A DNA stretch of 7,971 bases from JALWSI01 sp964569095 [NCBI: uncultured Aquificales bacterium] (GCA_964569095.1 CAZMTB010000153.1:1-7971), one strand, 5' to 3'. Positions 1-6,327 are shown, numbered from the stretch's first letter. Numbers and translations: made by a program. The notes: generated by a model from the sequence alone, not told the origin.

Positions 1-21
1 CATCCACGCCGCTCTCTTCAC
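1..21 (-). CDS. 5' fragment of a riboswitch-controlled gene (first seven codons)
   Basis: Only the first seven codons are inside the window. Reading leftwards from 21, a GTG start gives MKRAAWM and the frame is still open at the edge. The start is supported by a near-perfect Shine-Dalgarno (TAAGGAGGT, 37-29) seven bases upstream. The gene lies directly behind a cobalamin riboswitch and terminator on the same strand and downstream of tonB. B12 riboswitches usually control outer-membrane B12 receptors (BtuB), BtuFCD transport, cobalt uptake or cobalamin synthesis. The basic start followed by hydrophobic residues would fit a signal peptide or membrane segment, but seven residues cannot identify the product. 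Confidence 0.6.
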
Positions 22-28
22 GCCTATT

Positions 29-37
29 ACCTCCTTA
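29..37 (-). promoter_or_regulatory. Strong ribosome binding site for the gene starting at 21
   Basis: The minus strand reads TAAGGAGGT, close to full complementarity with the 16S 3' end, seven bases before the GTG at 21. It is the main reason for calling a gene start here, at the far end of the riboswitch leader. It lies outside the terminator stem, so regulation by the leader is more likely at transcription termination than by masking this site. Confidence 0.65.
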
Positions 38-56
38 GCCGCCATCGGGTTTCTGT

Positions 57-96
57 AAAAGAAAAACCCCGGCCTCGCGTGAGAACCGGGGTTTTT
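57..96 (-). terminator. Intrinsic terminator in the cobalamin riboswitch leader
   Basis: An uninterrupted 11-bp stem pairs 86-96 with 62-72 (AAAAACCCCGG / CCGGGGTTTTT). The loop can pair further (GAG/CTC around GCGT). On the minus strand it runs into TTTTTCTTTT. It sits between the B12 aptamer and the downstream ribosome binding site, the normal position for the off-state terminator of a transcription-controlling riboswitch. Because the arms also carry A and T tracts, it could work in both directions. Confidence 0.8.
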
Positions 97-150
97 GCAT
101 ACCCTGTACCTTCCTCTTGCCCCAATCCTCGAGGGCCTTGCTCGTAGAGG

Positions 151-304
151 ACACCCTGGGCCGGTCTCCTGGCTTCCGGATCGTTCTACTAACCACCCTT
201 CCCAGAGGCCTAAGGCCTCCAGTGGCAAACGTGGCTTTCGTCCCCGGTCACAGTGGCGGGCCCGCGCCGGACTCTCACCGGTCTTCCCGTCCACCCAGGG
301 GTGT
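151..304 (-). ncRNA. Cobalamin (B12) riboswitch aptamer
   Basis: Read on the minus strand, this has the signature elements of the cobalamin riboswitch in order. They are a P1 5' arm (ACACCCCTGGG, 304-294), GACCGGTGAGAGTCCGGCGC, then CCCGCCACTGTGACCGG (260-244), then a variable arm with CCACTGG and GGGAAGG. The hallmark B12 box AAGCCAGGAGACCGGCC (175-159) follows, and then the P1 3' arm CCCAGGGTGT (160-151). P1 closes with one bulged base. The family binds adenosyl- or other cobalamins and lowers expression of the gene downstream. Here that gene is the one starting at 21, with a terminator (96-57) between. The aptamer starts about 57 bases after the tonB stop, so tonB itself is not behind the switch. 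Confidence 0.93.
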
Positions 305-361
305 AAAATCTCTACATCTTTTCAAAGAACGGGAGCTTTTTAAATCCCGCCAAACCTACCG

Positions 362-1276
362 TCAACCCCTCTCCAGGTTGAAGACCACAGGAACCTCAAC
401 CCACCAGGGCACCACTCTCCCCCCCTTACGAGCAGGGGCAAACCTCCACCTCTTCAGTGCCTTCACAGCCGCCTTGTCCAGAACTCTGTACCCAGAAGAC
501 CTCACGATCTTCACTTGTTCTACCCGTCCAGAGGCAGAAACCAAAAGCCTCACCACAACCCTGCCCTGGTATCCCATGCGCTTGGCTACGTGTGGATAGG
601 AGGGTTTCACCTTGTAGCTAACCTGGGGCAACACTACCAAACCCCCAGAACGCGTCCCCCTCTCTCCCAAAGACCCGCGGAAAGCCGAGAGAGAGGGGTG
701 GTGAGGAGGGACCACTTCCTGGGATTTCCTGGCAATACGCACAGGAGAGACGGCAGAAGCAACTTCCTCTGCCTTTTCCCCGACTTTGGACGGGGAAGAA
801 TCCTCGTTCCCTGCACGCACACCGTTTTCAGCGGGAATCTTAGATTCCGGGCCTTTCACCTCTCTCTCCCCCCCTCTTCTCGCAATTCCCCTTTTGGAGA
901 AGGTAGGTGCATTGGGTCTGAGCAACCCTTTCTTCAGCGAGGGAGAGAGGGAGGCAACGCTCTCCCTTTTAACCTTTTCCCGATCCTCTTTCTCTTTAGA
1001 ACTGCTCTTGCGGGAGACCTTCACCTTGCCGGACCTCTCCACCATGCAGAGCCCAGAAGGCCGCTGGGCAGATCGCTTAAGGCGGGGATCTTGAGCAGAA
1101 GATGGCCCATGAGGGACAGACGGAGGAGTGACCTCCACCAGCTTCACGTAGCAGATCCCCTTCGCCCCCTCCTCAAGGGAGATGCCCTCTCCCCTTGGAA
1201 GGGAGAAGACCACCGTTAGGAAGACCAGGTGAAGCACCAGAGATACCAGGTAGAAGATCCAGCCGCTAGACTTCAT
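362..1276 (-). CDS. tonB: TonB-like energy-transducing periplasmic protein
   Basis: TonB carries energy from the inner-membrane ExbB/ExbD motor to outer-membrane receptors for B12, siderophores and similar ligands. This 304-residue protein has the expected layout. A single N-terminal membrane anchor (about residues 6-25) contains the S-x3-H pair (Ser12, His16) known in the TonB anchor. A long, charged, Pro/Ser/Lys-rich spacer that should cross the periplasm follows (about 30-215). The C-terminal TonB fold (about 219-304) has YP, GxVVVRLLVSASGRVEQVKIVRSSG and WRFAPA motifs. The start overlaps the upstream gene by ATGA and has an AGGGGA ribosome binding site. No exbB or exbD is in view. The cobalamin riboswitch downstream suggests, by inference, that B12 receptors are among its clients. 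The family call is firm; the partner is inferred. Confidence 0.88.
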   Translation of the reverse strand: MKSSGWIFYLVSLVLHLVFLTVVFSLPRGEGISLEEGAKGICYVKLVEVTPPSVPHGPSSAQDPRLKRSAQRPSGLCMVERSGKVKVSRKSSSKEKEDREKVKRESVASLSPSLKKGLLRPNAPTFSKRGIARRGGEREVKGPESKIPAENGVRAGNEDSSPSKVGEKAEEVASAVSPVRIARKSQEVVPPHHPSLSAFRGSLGERGTRSGGLVVLPQVSYKVKPSYPHVAKRMGYQGRVVVRLLVSASGRVEQVKIVRSSGYRVLDKAAVKALKRWRFAPARKGGRVVPWWVEVPVVFNLERG

Positions 1277-1905
1277 CTCTTCCCCTGGCGCTCTACGGAC
1301 TTCCCAGGGTTTGCCTTCTCACCAACCATCAATATCATCCTGTAGATCTCCGCCGGGGAGGTGTGGTTCTCTTCTGCAAGGTTCTTCAACGATCTATCCA
1401 GATCGATCCCCCTCATGCCCTGGGAAGCGAGAAGGGCAGCCACAACCTGGGGATCCACACCGGCCCTGAGACATATCCTCTTCAGCGAAAGCCGCTCCGC
1501 GTGGGGAAGAGGGGGTTTAACCACCGGCCTTGGCCAACTCTCTTTCAGCCTCTCCCCTACTCCAACCAAGGTGCTCGAGGGCGGCAAATTGCAGACCGAC
1601 GCAAAGACAAGACCCGCCGAGATCAATAGGGACACCAAGCCCTCTCTGGAGATGAACAGTTTACCAGCGGTCCCCAAATACCTCTTCACAGTTCCCCAGT
1701 TTAGCCAGAGGTGGAGAGAACCCGAGACCAGCATCATCACCCCAAAGGTGAGGTGAAGAGCTGTCCACTGGTCCTTGTCAAGGCCCCAGAGCCTCCACCC
1801 CGTCCAGTAGGCTACCCTGCCGTGGGGCATTAGGTAGAGAACGACACCCGTCACAAGCAAGACTCCAAAGGACCACAGCAGAAAGAGGCTCGCGTATCGT
1901 CTCAT
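1273..1905 (-). CDS. DUF4405-type multi-His membrane protein (probable b-type cytochrome)
   Basis: This is a 210-residue protein with about three membrane segments (about 7-25, 50-69 and 88-105). Its membrane region resembles the DUF4405 family, which has been discussed as flavinylation-associated cytochrome. The telling parts are the PHGRVAYWTGWRLWGLDKDQWTALH stretch (residues 27-51) and SLHLWLNW (63-70). His28, His51 and His65 are candidate heme ligands; membrane-embedded histidines of this kind suggest heme b and electron transfer, but heme binding is inferred. The C-terminal soluble part (about 138-192) is two short helical repeats (LSLKRICLRAGVDPQVVAALL, then SLKNLAEENHTSPAEIYRMI), as often follows this domain. 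It has a good AGAGGA ribosome binding site (1916-1911) and overlaps tonB by 4 bp, so the two are co-transcribed and probably coupled in translation. Confidence 0.7.
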   Translation of the reverse strand: MRRYASLFLLWSFGVLLVTGVVLYLMPHGRVAYWTGWRLWGLDKDQWTALHLTFGVMMLVSGSLHLWLNWGTVKRYLGTAGKLFISREGLVSLLISAGLVFASVCNLPPSSTLVGVGERLKESWPRPVVKPPLPHAERLSLKRICLRAGVDPQVVAALLASQGMRGIDLDRSLKNLAEENHTSPAEIYRMILMVGEKANPGKSVERQGKR

Positions 1906-1991
1906 TCGGTTCCTCTCTTCACCGGTCTCACCCTCAGGTGGCCTTCAACCTCTAAATCCCAATCTTCTTCATTGCAACAGCGATTTTTCAT
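1902..1991 (-). CDS. Possible 29-residue small protein upstream of the DUF4405 gene
   Basis: An ATG at 1991 opens a 29-codon frame whose TGA overlaps the next gene's start as ATGA, the same junction used between that gene and tonB. The peptide begins MKNRCCNEED, continues with an acidic stretch containing Trp11, and ends in a basic tail (VRPVKRGTE). It has two adjacent cysteines (5 and 6). An in-frame TAG lies two codons before the ATG, so it is not the tail of a larger gene. The ribosome binding site is weak (AGGTCAAG before ATG). I recognise no family. It could be a real small protein or leader peptide, or a chance frame in the upstream region. Confidence 0.33.
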   Translation of the reverse strand: MKNRCCNEEDWDLEVEGHLRVRPVKRGTE

Positions 1992-1992
1992 C

Positions 1993-2022
1993 TTGACCTA
2001 TCGCCTACGCCCCTGGTAGAGA
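1993..2022 (+). promoter_or_regulatory. Candidate promoter for the ffh operon
   Basis: The stretch TTGACC (1993-1998), an 18-base spacer, then TAGAGA (2017-2022) is the best sigma-70-like pair between the divergent operon and ffh. The -35 is good, but the -10 matches TATAAT at only three of six positions. Position is sensible, about 40 bases before the ffh start. Confidence 0.3.
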
Positions 2023-2060
2023 GGCTCCACCTCGTTTAGGCGCAAAGGGGAGATTAAACG

Positions 2061-3428
2061 GTGCTTGACGCACTCTCGTCCAAGATTCAAGGCATAATGG
2101 GAAAGGTGGGCCGCCGCAACAGGCTCACCGAAAAGGATGTAGAAGAGGCCTTAAGGGAGATCCGGATAGCCCTTCTGGAGGCAGACGTAAACCTCCAGGT
2201 GGTGCGCAAGTTCGTTGATCAGGTGCGCCAGCGTCTGGTAGGGGCCCAGGTAAGCGGAGGTTTAACCCCTACCCAGGAGGTAATCAAAAGCGTTGCCGCT
2301 CAGCTCCAGGAGATGCTGGGAGACGAGTCGAAGGGCATAGACTTTGCACCCACCCCTCCAACGGTGATCATGATGGTGGGTCTCCAGGGTTCAGGTAAAA
2401 CCACCACCGCTGCAAAGCTGGCGAGACTGCTCAAAAACAAGGGTAAAAGTCCCCTTCTCGTGGCGGCGGACGTCTACCGCCCCGCCGCCATCGAGCAGCT
2501 GAAACAACTGGGCTCAAGCATAGGTGTCCCTGTGGTGTCTGGGGACGAGAAACACCCTGTAGACATCGCCCGGGAAGCCCTGAAAGAGGCAAGGGGAAAT
2601 CTGAGAGACGTGGTTATCATAGATACCGCAGGTCGGCTCCACATAGACGAGCCCCTCATGGAGGAGCTCAACCAGATCAGAAAGGCCGTTGCCCCCCATG
2701 AGATACTCTTCGTGGCAGACGCCATGGCCGGTCAAGACGTGGCCAATGTAGCCAAAAGCTTCGATGAGAGGATAGGAGTGACCGGCGTGGTGCTCACCAA
2801 GATGGACGGAGATGCCCGTGGGGGAGCAGCCCTCTCCATCAAGGGAATAACCGGAAAGAACATAAAGTTCGTTGGAGTTGGAGAGAAGATAGACCAGTTG
2901 GAGCCCTTCTATCCAGACAGGCTTGCCTCCAGGATTCTGGGTATGGGGGATATGCTAACCCTCATAGAGAAGGCCGAAAAGGCCTTTGATGCCCAAGAAG
3001 CGGAGAAGATGCAGAAGCGCATGCTGGAGGGCACCATCACCCTGGAGGACCTGAGAAAACAGATAGAAGGCTTGAGAAAGATGGGCTCCATGGAGAACAT
3101 CCTCGAGATGATCCCCGGCATGGGCAATCTGAAGGGCATGGTAGGAAATGCCCAGTTCAACGAGAAGGAACTGGCCCACATGGAGGCGGTGATACTCTCC
3201 ATGACTCCCCAAGAGAGAATGAAACCCTCCATCATTACGGGAAGCAGAAAGAGGCGCATTGCAAAGGGCTCGGGCACTTCCGTACAGATGGTGAATAGGG
3301 TATTGAAACAGCACGCCCAGATGGTAAAGATGATGAAGGGTTTGAAGAAGGGGAAACGGGGAAAGAAGAAAGGCCTTATGAAGGGACTCCCCTTTGGAGA
3401 TGACCTGATGGGCATGTTTGGAGGATAG
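2061..3428 (+). CDS. ffh: Signal recognition particle GTPase Ffh (SRP54)
   Basis: Ffh binds the SRP RNA, captures signal sequences as they leave the ribosome, and docks with FtsY at the membrane. The 455 residues carry the full set of domains. An N domain (about 1-90) is followed by the G domain, with P-loop GLQGSGKT (107-114), DVYRPAA (137-143), DTAGR (188-192) and [10 protein letters not shown] (246-255). The Met-rich M domain (about 300-430) has the RNA-binding [20 protein letters not shown] region (397-416). The tail is very basic ([10 protein letters not shown]). Length is usual for the family. The start is GTG, giving the standard [10 protein letters not shown] opening, with GGGGAG eight bases upstream. 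rpsP follows after 26 bases, and the same operon carries khpA. Confidence 0.97.
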   Translation: MLDALSSKIQGIMGKVGRRNRLTEKDVEEALREIRIALLEADVNLQVVRKFVDQVRQRLVGAQVSGGLTPTQEVIKSVAAQLQEMLGDESKGIDFAPTPPTVIMMVGLQGSGKTTTAAKLARLLKNKGKSPLLVAADVYRPAAIEQLKQLGSSIGVPVVSGDEKHPVDIAREALKEARGNLRDVVIIDTAGRLHIDEPLMEELNQIRKAVAPHEILFVADAMAGQDVANVAKSFDERIGVTGVVLTKMDGDARGGAALSIKGITGKNIKFVGVGEKIDQLEPFYPDRLASRILGMGDMLTLIEKAEKAFDAQEAEKMQKRMLEGTITLEDLRKQIEGLRKMGSMENILEMIPGMGNLKGMVGNAQFNEKELAHMEAVILSMTPQERMKPSIITGSRKRRIAKGSGTSVQMVNRVLKQHAQMVKMMKGLKKGKRGKKKGLMKGLPFGDDLMGMFGG

Positions 3429-3436
3429 AACAACCT

Positions 3437-3447
3437 AAGGGAGGTGA
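3437..3447 (+). promoter_or_regulatory. Strong ribosome binding site that fixes the TTG start of rpsP
   Basis: AAGGGAGGTGA is strongly complementary to the 16S 3' end and lies seven bases before TTG at 3455. It supports the rare start codon over the in-frame ATGs a few codons later, which would remove the conserved MVKIRL opening of bS16. Confidence 0.75.
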
Positions 3448-3454
3448 AAAGGAA

Positions 3455-3691
3455 TTGGTTAAGATCAGACTGATGAGGATGGGCGCCAAAAAGAGACCCT
3501 TCTACAGGGTAGTGGTGACCGACAGCAGGGAGAAGAGATCGGGAAAGACCCTGGAGATCCTGGGATACTACAACCCAATTATGGAGCCTCCAGAGATCAA
3601 GGTTGACATCGAGAAGGCCAAAGAATGGATATCCAAGGGCGCCCAGCCGACCCCTCAAGCCAAGAACATCTTGAAGGTGGCAGGTTTGTGA
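3455..3691 (+). CDS. rpsP: Small ribosomal subunit protein bS16
   Basis: bS16 is a structural and assembly protein of the 30S subunit that binds 16S rRNA. The 78-residue product shows the near-invariant opening [20 protein letters not shown] (residues 2-21), then GYYNP (37-41) and the final [19 protein letters not shown] helix (55-73). It begins with TTG behind a strong ribosome binding site. It is at the short end of the family, without the variable C-terminal tail seen in some bacteria. Its place between ffh and khpA is the usual one in this cluster. Confidence 0.97.
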   Translation: MVKIRLMRMGAKKRPFYRVVVTDSREKRSGKTLEILGYYNPIMEPPEIKVDIEKAKEWISKGAQPTPQAKNILKVAGL

Positions 3692-3729
3692 CAGCGTGAA
3701 GTAGAACCGTTCAGCGGAGGTGTATCGTT

Positions 3730-3966
3730 ATGAGTTTGGAGCAACTTGTCAGGGCGATGGCAGAGCATCTGGTTGATCATCCCGAGAGCGTGGACGTGAA
3801 AGAGGTGGAGGGAGAAAAGACCACCGTGATTGAGCTCAGGGTGGCCCCCGAGGACCTCGGCAAGGTGATTGGTCGAGAGGGTAGAACCGCAAGGGCAATG
3901 AGAACCATCCTTGCGGCAGCAGCCATCAAGGATTCAAAGAGGGCCATGCTGGAGATCTTGGAGTAA
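3730..3966 (+). CDS. khpA: KhpA-type KH-domain RNA-binding protein
   Basis: This is a 78-residue single KH domain of the YlqC/KhpA type. The GxxG loop is GREG (48-51) inside [19 protein letters not shown], as in the family; the start [21 protein letters not shown] is also typical. In other bacteria KhpA pairs with KhpB/Jag and binds many RNAs, affecting cell division and envelope growth. That role here is carried over from relatives, not shown. GGAGGTG sits eight bases before the ATG. The gene lies 38 bases after rpsP, and a strong terminator follows, so it closes the ffh-rpsP-khpA unit. Confidence 0.93.
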   Translation: MSLEQLVRAMAEHLVDHPESVDVKEVEGEKTTVIELRVAPEDLGKVIGREGRTARAMRTILAAAAIKDSKRAMLEILE

Positions 3967-3992
3967 CGGTTCGGAGCAAGGGAAAGACTACC

Positions 3993-4022
3993 AAGGAGGG
4001 GTTAACCCCTCCTTTTTCTTTT
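3993..4022 (+). terminator. Perfect-palindrome intrinsic terminator between khpA and rimM
   Basis: A 9-bp stem pairs AAGGAGGGG (3993-4001) with CCCCTCCTT (4006-4014) around a TTAA loop; the whole 22 bp is an exact palindrome. It is followed by TTTTTCTTTT (4013-4022). It should end much of the transcription from ffh-rpsP-khpA. The preferred rimM ATG is only eight bases past the T tract. Confidence 0.85.
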
Positions 4023-4029
4023 GGAACCA

Positions 4030-4548
4030 ATGGGAAGGGAGAAGGAAGATATAGCCATCGGGCTGGTTAGAGGTGCCAAGGGAGTGAGGGGGGCAGTGAA
4101 GTTCTCCCCCTACCTATCGTTTTCAGACTCTCCAAAGGGCTTTCCAAAGAGTCTACTCTGGAAGAAGGGTGGCAAGGAGCGGCGGTTCTCGGTGCGGCAC
4201 TGGAGGGAGGAGGGCAGATTCACCGTTGTGCATCTCAACGAAATCGGCCAGAGAGAAGAGGCGGAAGAACTGAAAGGGGGACTCTTCCTCGTCAGCGAAG
4301 AAGCCCTGCCTCCCTTGGAAGAGGGAGAGTACTACTGGTTTCAGCTGGTGGGCATGGAGGTGGTGTCCGACTCCGGAGAGATCGTGGGAAGGCTGAAGGA
4401 GATATTGGAGACGGGTGGTCACGATGTCTACGTGGTAGAGAGGCCGTCAGGAGAAGAGGCCCTGATACCAGCGGTCAAAGAGTTCATCCTCGAGATAGAC
4501 AGGGAGAGAAAGAGGATCACCGTCCGCTACCTGGAGGGTCTGTGGTGA
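4030..4548 (+). CDS. rimM: 16S rRNA processing / 30S maturation factor RimM
   Basis: RimM assists late folding and processing of the 30S head and binds uS19. The N-terminal domain opens with IAIGLVRGAKGVRGAVKF (residues 8-25 from this start). The PRC-barrel follows with YYWFQLVGMEV (101-111) and the characteristic GEEALIPAVKEFILEID (141-157). The usual Asp in the YYxxDL motif is Gln here. I chose ATG at 4030 (172 residues) over an in-frame TTG at 4021, because that TTG is part of the terminator T tract. The ribosome binding site is poor for either start (GGAA, three bases before the ATG). The end overlaps trmD by GTGA. Identity is firm; the exact start is not. Confidence 0.93.
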   Translation: MGREKEDIAIGLVRGAKGVRGAVKFSPYLSFSDSPKGFPKSLLWKKGGKERRFSVRHWREEGRFTVVHLNEIGQREEAEELKGGLFLVSEEALPPLEEGEYYWFQLVGMEVVSDSGEIVGRLKEILETGGHDVYVVERPSGEEALIPAVKEFILEIDRERKRITVRYLEGLW

Positions 4549-5270
4549 GAATAGTGCTCATAACCATATTTCCCCAGGTGGTAGAGCTGGCCTCTTTCGG
4601 CATACTTCGAATAGCCCAAGAGAAGAACATTCTCAGCATCTCTGCAATAGACCCACGGGACTTCACCCGCGATCCACACCGTACTGTGGACGACACCCCC
4701 TTCGGGGGAGGCGCAGGAATGGTGATGAAGCCTGAACCCCTCTTGAAGGCCATGGAGAAGGCAAGAAGAGAGATGCCAAGAACCCCTGTCTTCCTTCTCT
4801 CTCCCAAAGGGAGGCCCTTCACCCAAAGGACCGCGGAAGAGTGGTCGAGGTTGGATGGATTCACCCTGGTGTGCGGCAGGTACGAAGGGATAGATTCAAG
4901 GGTGGAGAACCACGTCGACGGCCTGGTCTCATTGGGAGACTTCGTATTGAGTGGTGGAGAGCTCGCCGCCATGGTAATGGTAGACGCGGTATGCAGGTTG
5001 ATACCCCAGGTGGTGGGTCGAGAAGAGTCTCTGCAAGAAGAGAGTTTCTCAGACGGTCTGTTGGAGTATCCCCACTACACCCGTCCCGCCAAGCTCGGGG
5101 ACGAGGAGGTGCCTCCCGTTCTCCTCTCGGGAAACCACGCTGAGATCTCCCGATGGAGGAGGGAACAGCAGCTACGGGTAACCTGGCAGAGAAGACCCGA
5201 TTTACTGAAGACCGCTCCTCTGGGAGGAGAGGACGTAAAGGTCCTAACAAAGGTGGTCCAGGAGCCGTGA
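4545..5270 (+). CDS. trmD: tRNA (guanine-37-N1)-methyltransferase TrmD
   Basis: TrmD methylates N1 of G37 next to the anticodon of tRNAs reading CNN/GNN-type codons, using S-adenosylmethionine, and prevents +1 frameshifting. Numbered from this start (241 residues), the family motifs are ITIFP (6-10), DDTPFGGGAGMVMKPEPL (49-66) and the trefoil-knot SAM site with LSPKG (85-89), GRYEGID (111-117) and SLGDFVLSGGELA (129-141). The tRNA-binding SDGLLEYPHYTRP (169-181) and LLSGNHAEI (193-201) follow. The GTG at 4545 overlaps the rimM stop as GTGA, with GGAGGG six bases upstream; a second GTG at 4542 is too close to that site. The 3' end overlaps the next gene by GTGA, so rimM, trmD and the SPOUT gene are probably coupled in translation. 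Confidence 0.96.
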   Translation: MRIVLITIFPQVVELASFGILRIAQEKNILSISAIDPRDFTRDPHRTVDDTPFGGGAGMVMKPEPLLKAMEKARREMPRTPVFLLSPKGRPFTQRTAEEWSRLDGFTLVCGRYEGIDSRVENHVDGLVSLGDFVLSGGELAAMVMVDAVCRLIPQVVGREESLQEESFSDGLLEYPHYTRPAKLGDEEVPPVLLSGNHAEISRWRREQQLRVTWQRRPDLLKTAPLGGEDVKVLTKVVQEP

Positions 5271-5836
5271 GATCTCCCAACTTCGCACTGGCAGTAGTAC
5301 ATCATCCCGTTTACGACAAGAACGGCAGAGAGATCGTGGCCTCCATCACCAATCTGGACATTCACGACCTCTCCCGTCTGGTAAAGACCTACGGGGGCAG
5401 GTTCGTGGCCATGGTTACGCCCATACGGGCCCAGCAGGAGATGATAAGGCGTATCGTGGATCACTGGAGAACGGGCTTTGGCAGCAGATACAACCCAACC
5501 AGATTTGAGGCCCTCGAAATGGTAAGGGTTGCATCCACCCTGAACGAACTTGTAGAAAGCGAAGGCATAGAGGAGGTGGCTCTGGTAGCCACCTCTGCAA
5601 AATCGGGTGATACTCCTCCAACCCTATCCTGGGAGAAGGCTCACCAAATGGTGTGGAGAGAAGGAGCGTTTCCTCTGTTCCTATTGGGAACCGGTTGGGG
5701 TATAGCAGAGAGGCTTTTGAGGGGTTGCCATTACCGGCTTCCTCCGATAGAAGGCGTGGATTCGTACAACCACCTGTCGGTGAGGTGCGCCGCAGCCATC
5801 ATCTTGGACAGGGTGGTTGCTGGAAGAGATAGATAA
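5267..5836 (+). CDS. SPOUT-family RNA methyltransferase of the TM1570 type, target unknown
   Basis: This 189-residue protein matches what I know of Thermotoga maritima TM1570, a SAM-binding SPOUT (knotted) RNA methyltransferase family found beside trmD and rplS. Visible features are the opening FALAVVHHPVYDKNGREIVASITNLDIHDL (6-35), the core ATSAKSG (108-114), and the knot/SAM-site end with LLGTGWGIAERLL (139-151), PPIEGVDSYNHLSVR (159-173) and AAIILDRV (176-183). The open frame reaches back to 5153 inside trmD. The GTG at 5267 is preferred because it overlaps the trmD stop as GTGA and matches the family start; the nearest AGGAG is only two bases before it, so coupling to trmD translation is likely. 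The RNA substrate is unknown to me; tRNA or rRNA is inferred from context. Confidence 0.88.
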   Translation: MRSPNFALAVVHHPVYDKNGREIVASITNLDIHDLSRLVKTYGGRFVAMVTPIRAQQEMIRRIVDHWRTGFGSRYNPTRFEALEMVRVASTLNELVESEGIEEVALVATSAKSGDTPPTLSWEKAHQMVWREGAFPLFLLGTGWGIAERLLRGCHYRLPPIEGVDSYNHLSVRCAAAIILDRVVAGRDR

Positions 5837-5851
5837 AGGGGGTAGAAGAAG

Positions 5852-6319
5852 ATGAGCCAGCAGATACTCAACCTCATCGAAGAGAGATACATCAAAGAGG
5901 TGCCCAAGTTCTCGGTTGGAGACACCGTGCGTGTCTTCTTCAGAATACGCGAGGGGGACAAAGAGAGGGTGCAACCCTTCGAGGGCACCGTCATCAAGAT
6001 TCAGGGGGCAAGGCACCGTAAGACCTTCACCGTGAGAAGGATCTCTGGAGCAGTTGCGGTTGAGAGAACCTTTCCACTCTACTCACCGAGGTTGGAGAAG
6101 GTGAACGTGCTGCGCTACGGAAAGGTGCGCAGGGCCAAGCTCTACTATCTGAGGGAGCGCCGGGGCAAGGCGGCAAGGGTGAAGGAGAGATACCTCAGTC
6201 CGGAAGAGAGGGCCATGCTGAAGAAGGGAAAGGGTCAAGGGGCGGTAACCGAGGCACCACCGATGGAGTCAGAAGCACCTGTCACAGAGGCCCCAGGGAC
6301 CCAGGAGACCAACGAATAA
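5852..6319 (+). CDS. rplS: Large ribosomal subunit protein bL19 with a long acidic C-terminal tail
   Basis: bL19 sits at the subunit interface of the 50S and takes part in bridges to 16S rRNA. Residues 1-113 are a standard bL19: [20 protein letters not shown] (22-41), [10 protein letters not shown] (43-52), [20 protein letters not shown] (59-78) and the signature [20 protein letters not shown] (91-110). The family usually ends near here, at about 115 residues. This one adds about 42, first basic (KKGKGQG), then Glu/Pro/Thr/Ala-rich with VTEAP twice (132-136, 144-148). The AAGGGGGT ribosome binding site begins on the last base of the previous gene's stop codon, eight bases before ATG. It is the last gene of the unit and is followed by a terminator. 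Confidence 0.96.
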   Translation: MSQQILNLIEERYIKEVPKFSVGDTVRVFFRIREGDKERVQPFEGTVIKIQGARHRKTFTVRRISGAVAVERTFPLYSPRLEKVNVLRYGKVRRAKLYYLRERRGKAARVKERYLSPEERAMLKKGKGQGAVTEAPPMESEAPVTEAPGTQETNE

Positions 6320-6327
6320 GAGCCACT

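Noticed and set aside
330-349. Hairpin CGGGA/TCCCG between tonB and the riboswitch as a tonB terminator
   Set aside because: The stem is only five pairs with a ten-base loop and is followed on the minus strand by TTCTTTG, not a real T run.
117-599. Plus-strand open frame across the riboswitch and the tonB 3' end
   Set aside because: The first part is the conserved B12 aptamer in antisense and the rest is antisense to the TonB domain; no ribosome binding site or protein family is visible.
515-1219. Long open frame on the plus strand opposite tonB
   Set aside because: It is antisense to a gene with clear TonB motifs; its product shows no domain and its openness follows from the base composition of the Lys/Ser/Pro-rich spacer.
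2909-3658. Long minus-strand open frame opposite ffh and rpsP
   Set aside because: It spans two well-recognised plus-strand genes and their junction, and its product is a low-complexity antisense translation without family motifs.
3692-3729. Promoter or terminator between rpsP and khpA
   Set aside because: The 38 bases contain a ribosome binding site but no convincing -35/-10 pair or hairpin; the genes read as one unit.
4021-4029. TTG at 4021 as the rimM start
   Set aside because: The codon begins inside the terminator T tract and has no Shine-Dalgarno site; ATG at 4030 is more likely, though its own site is weak.
5153-5266. N-terminal extension of the SPOUT methyltransferase from ATG 5153
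   Set aside because: The 38 extra residues lie wholly inside trmD in another frame, are low-complexity basic, and are absent from the family start; GTG at 5267 gives the usual 4-bp overlap.
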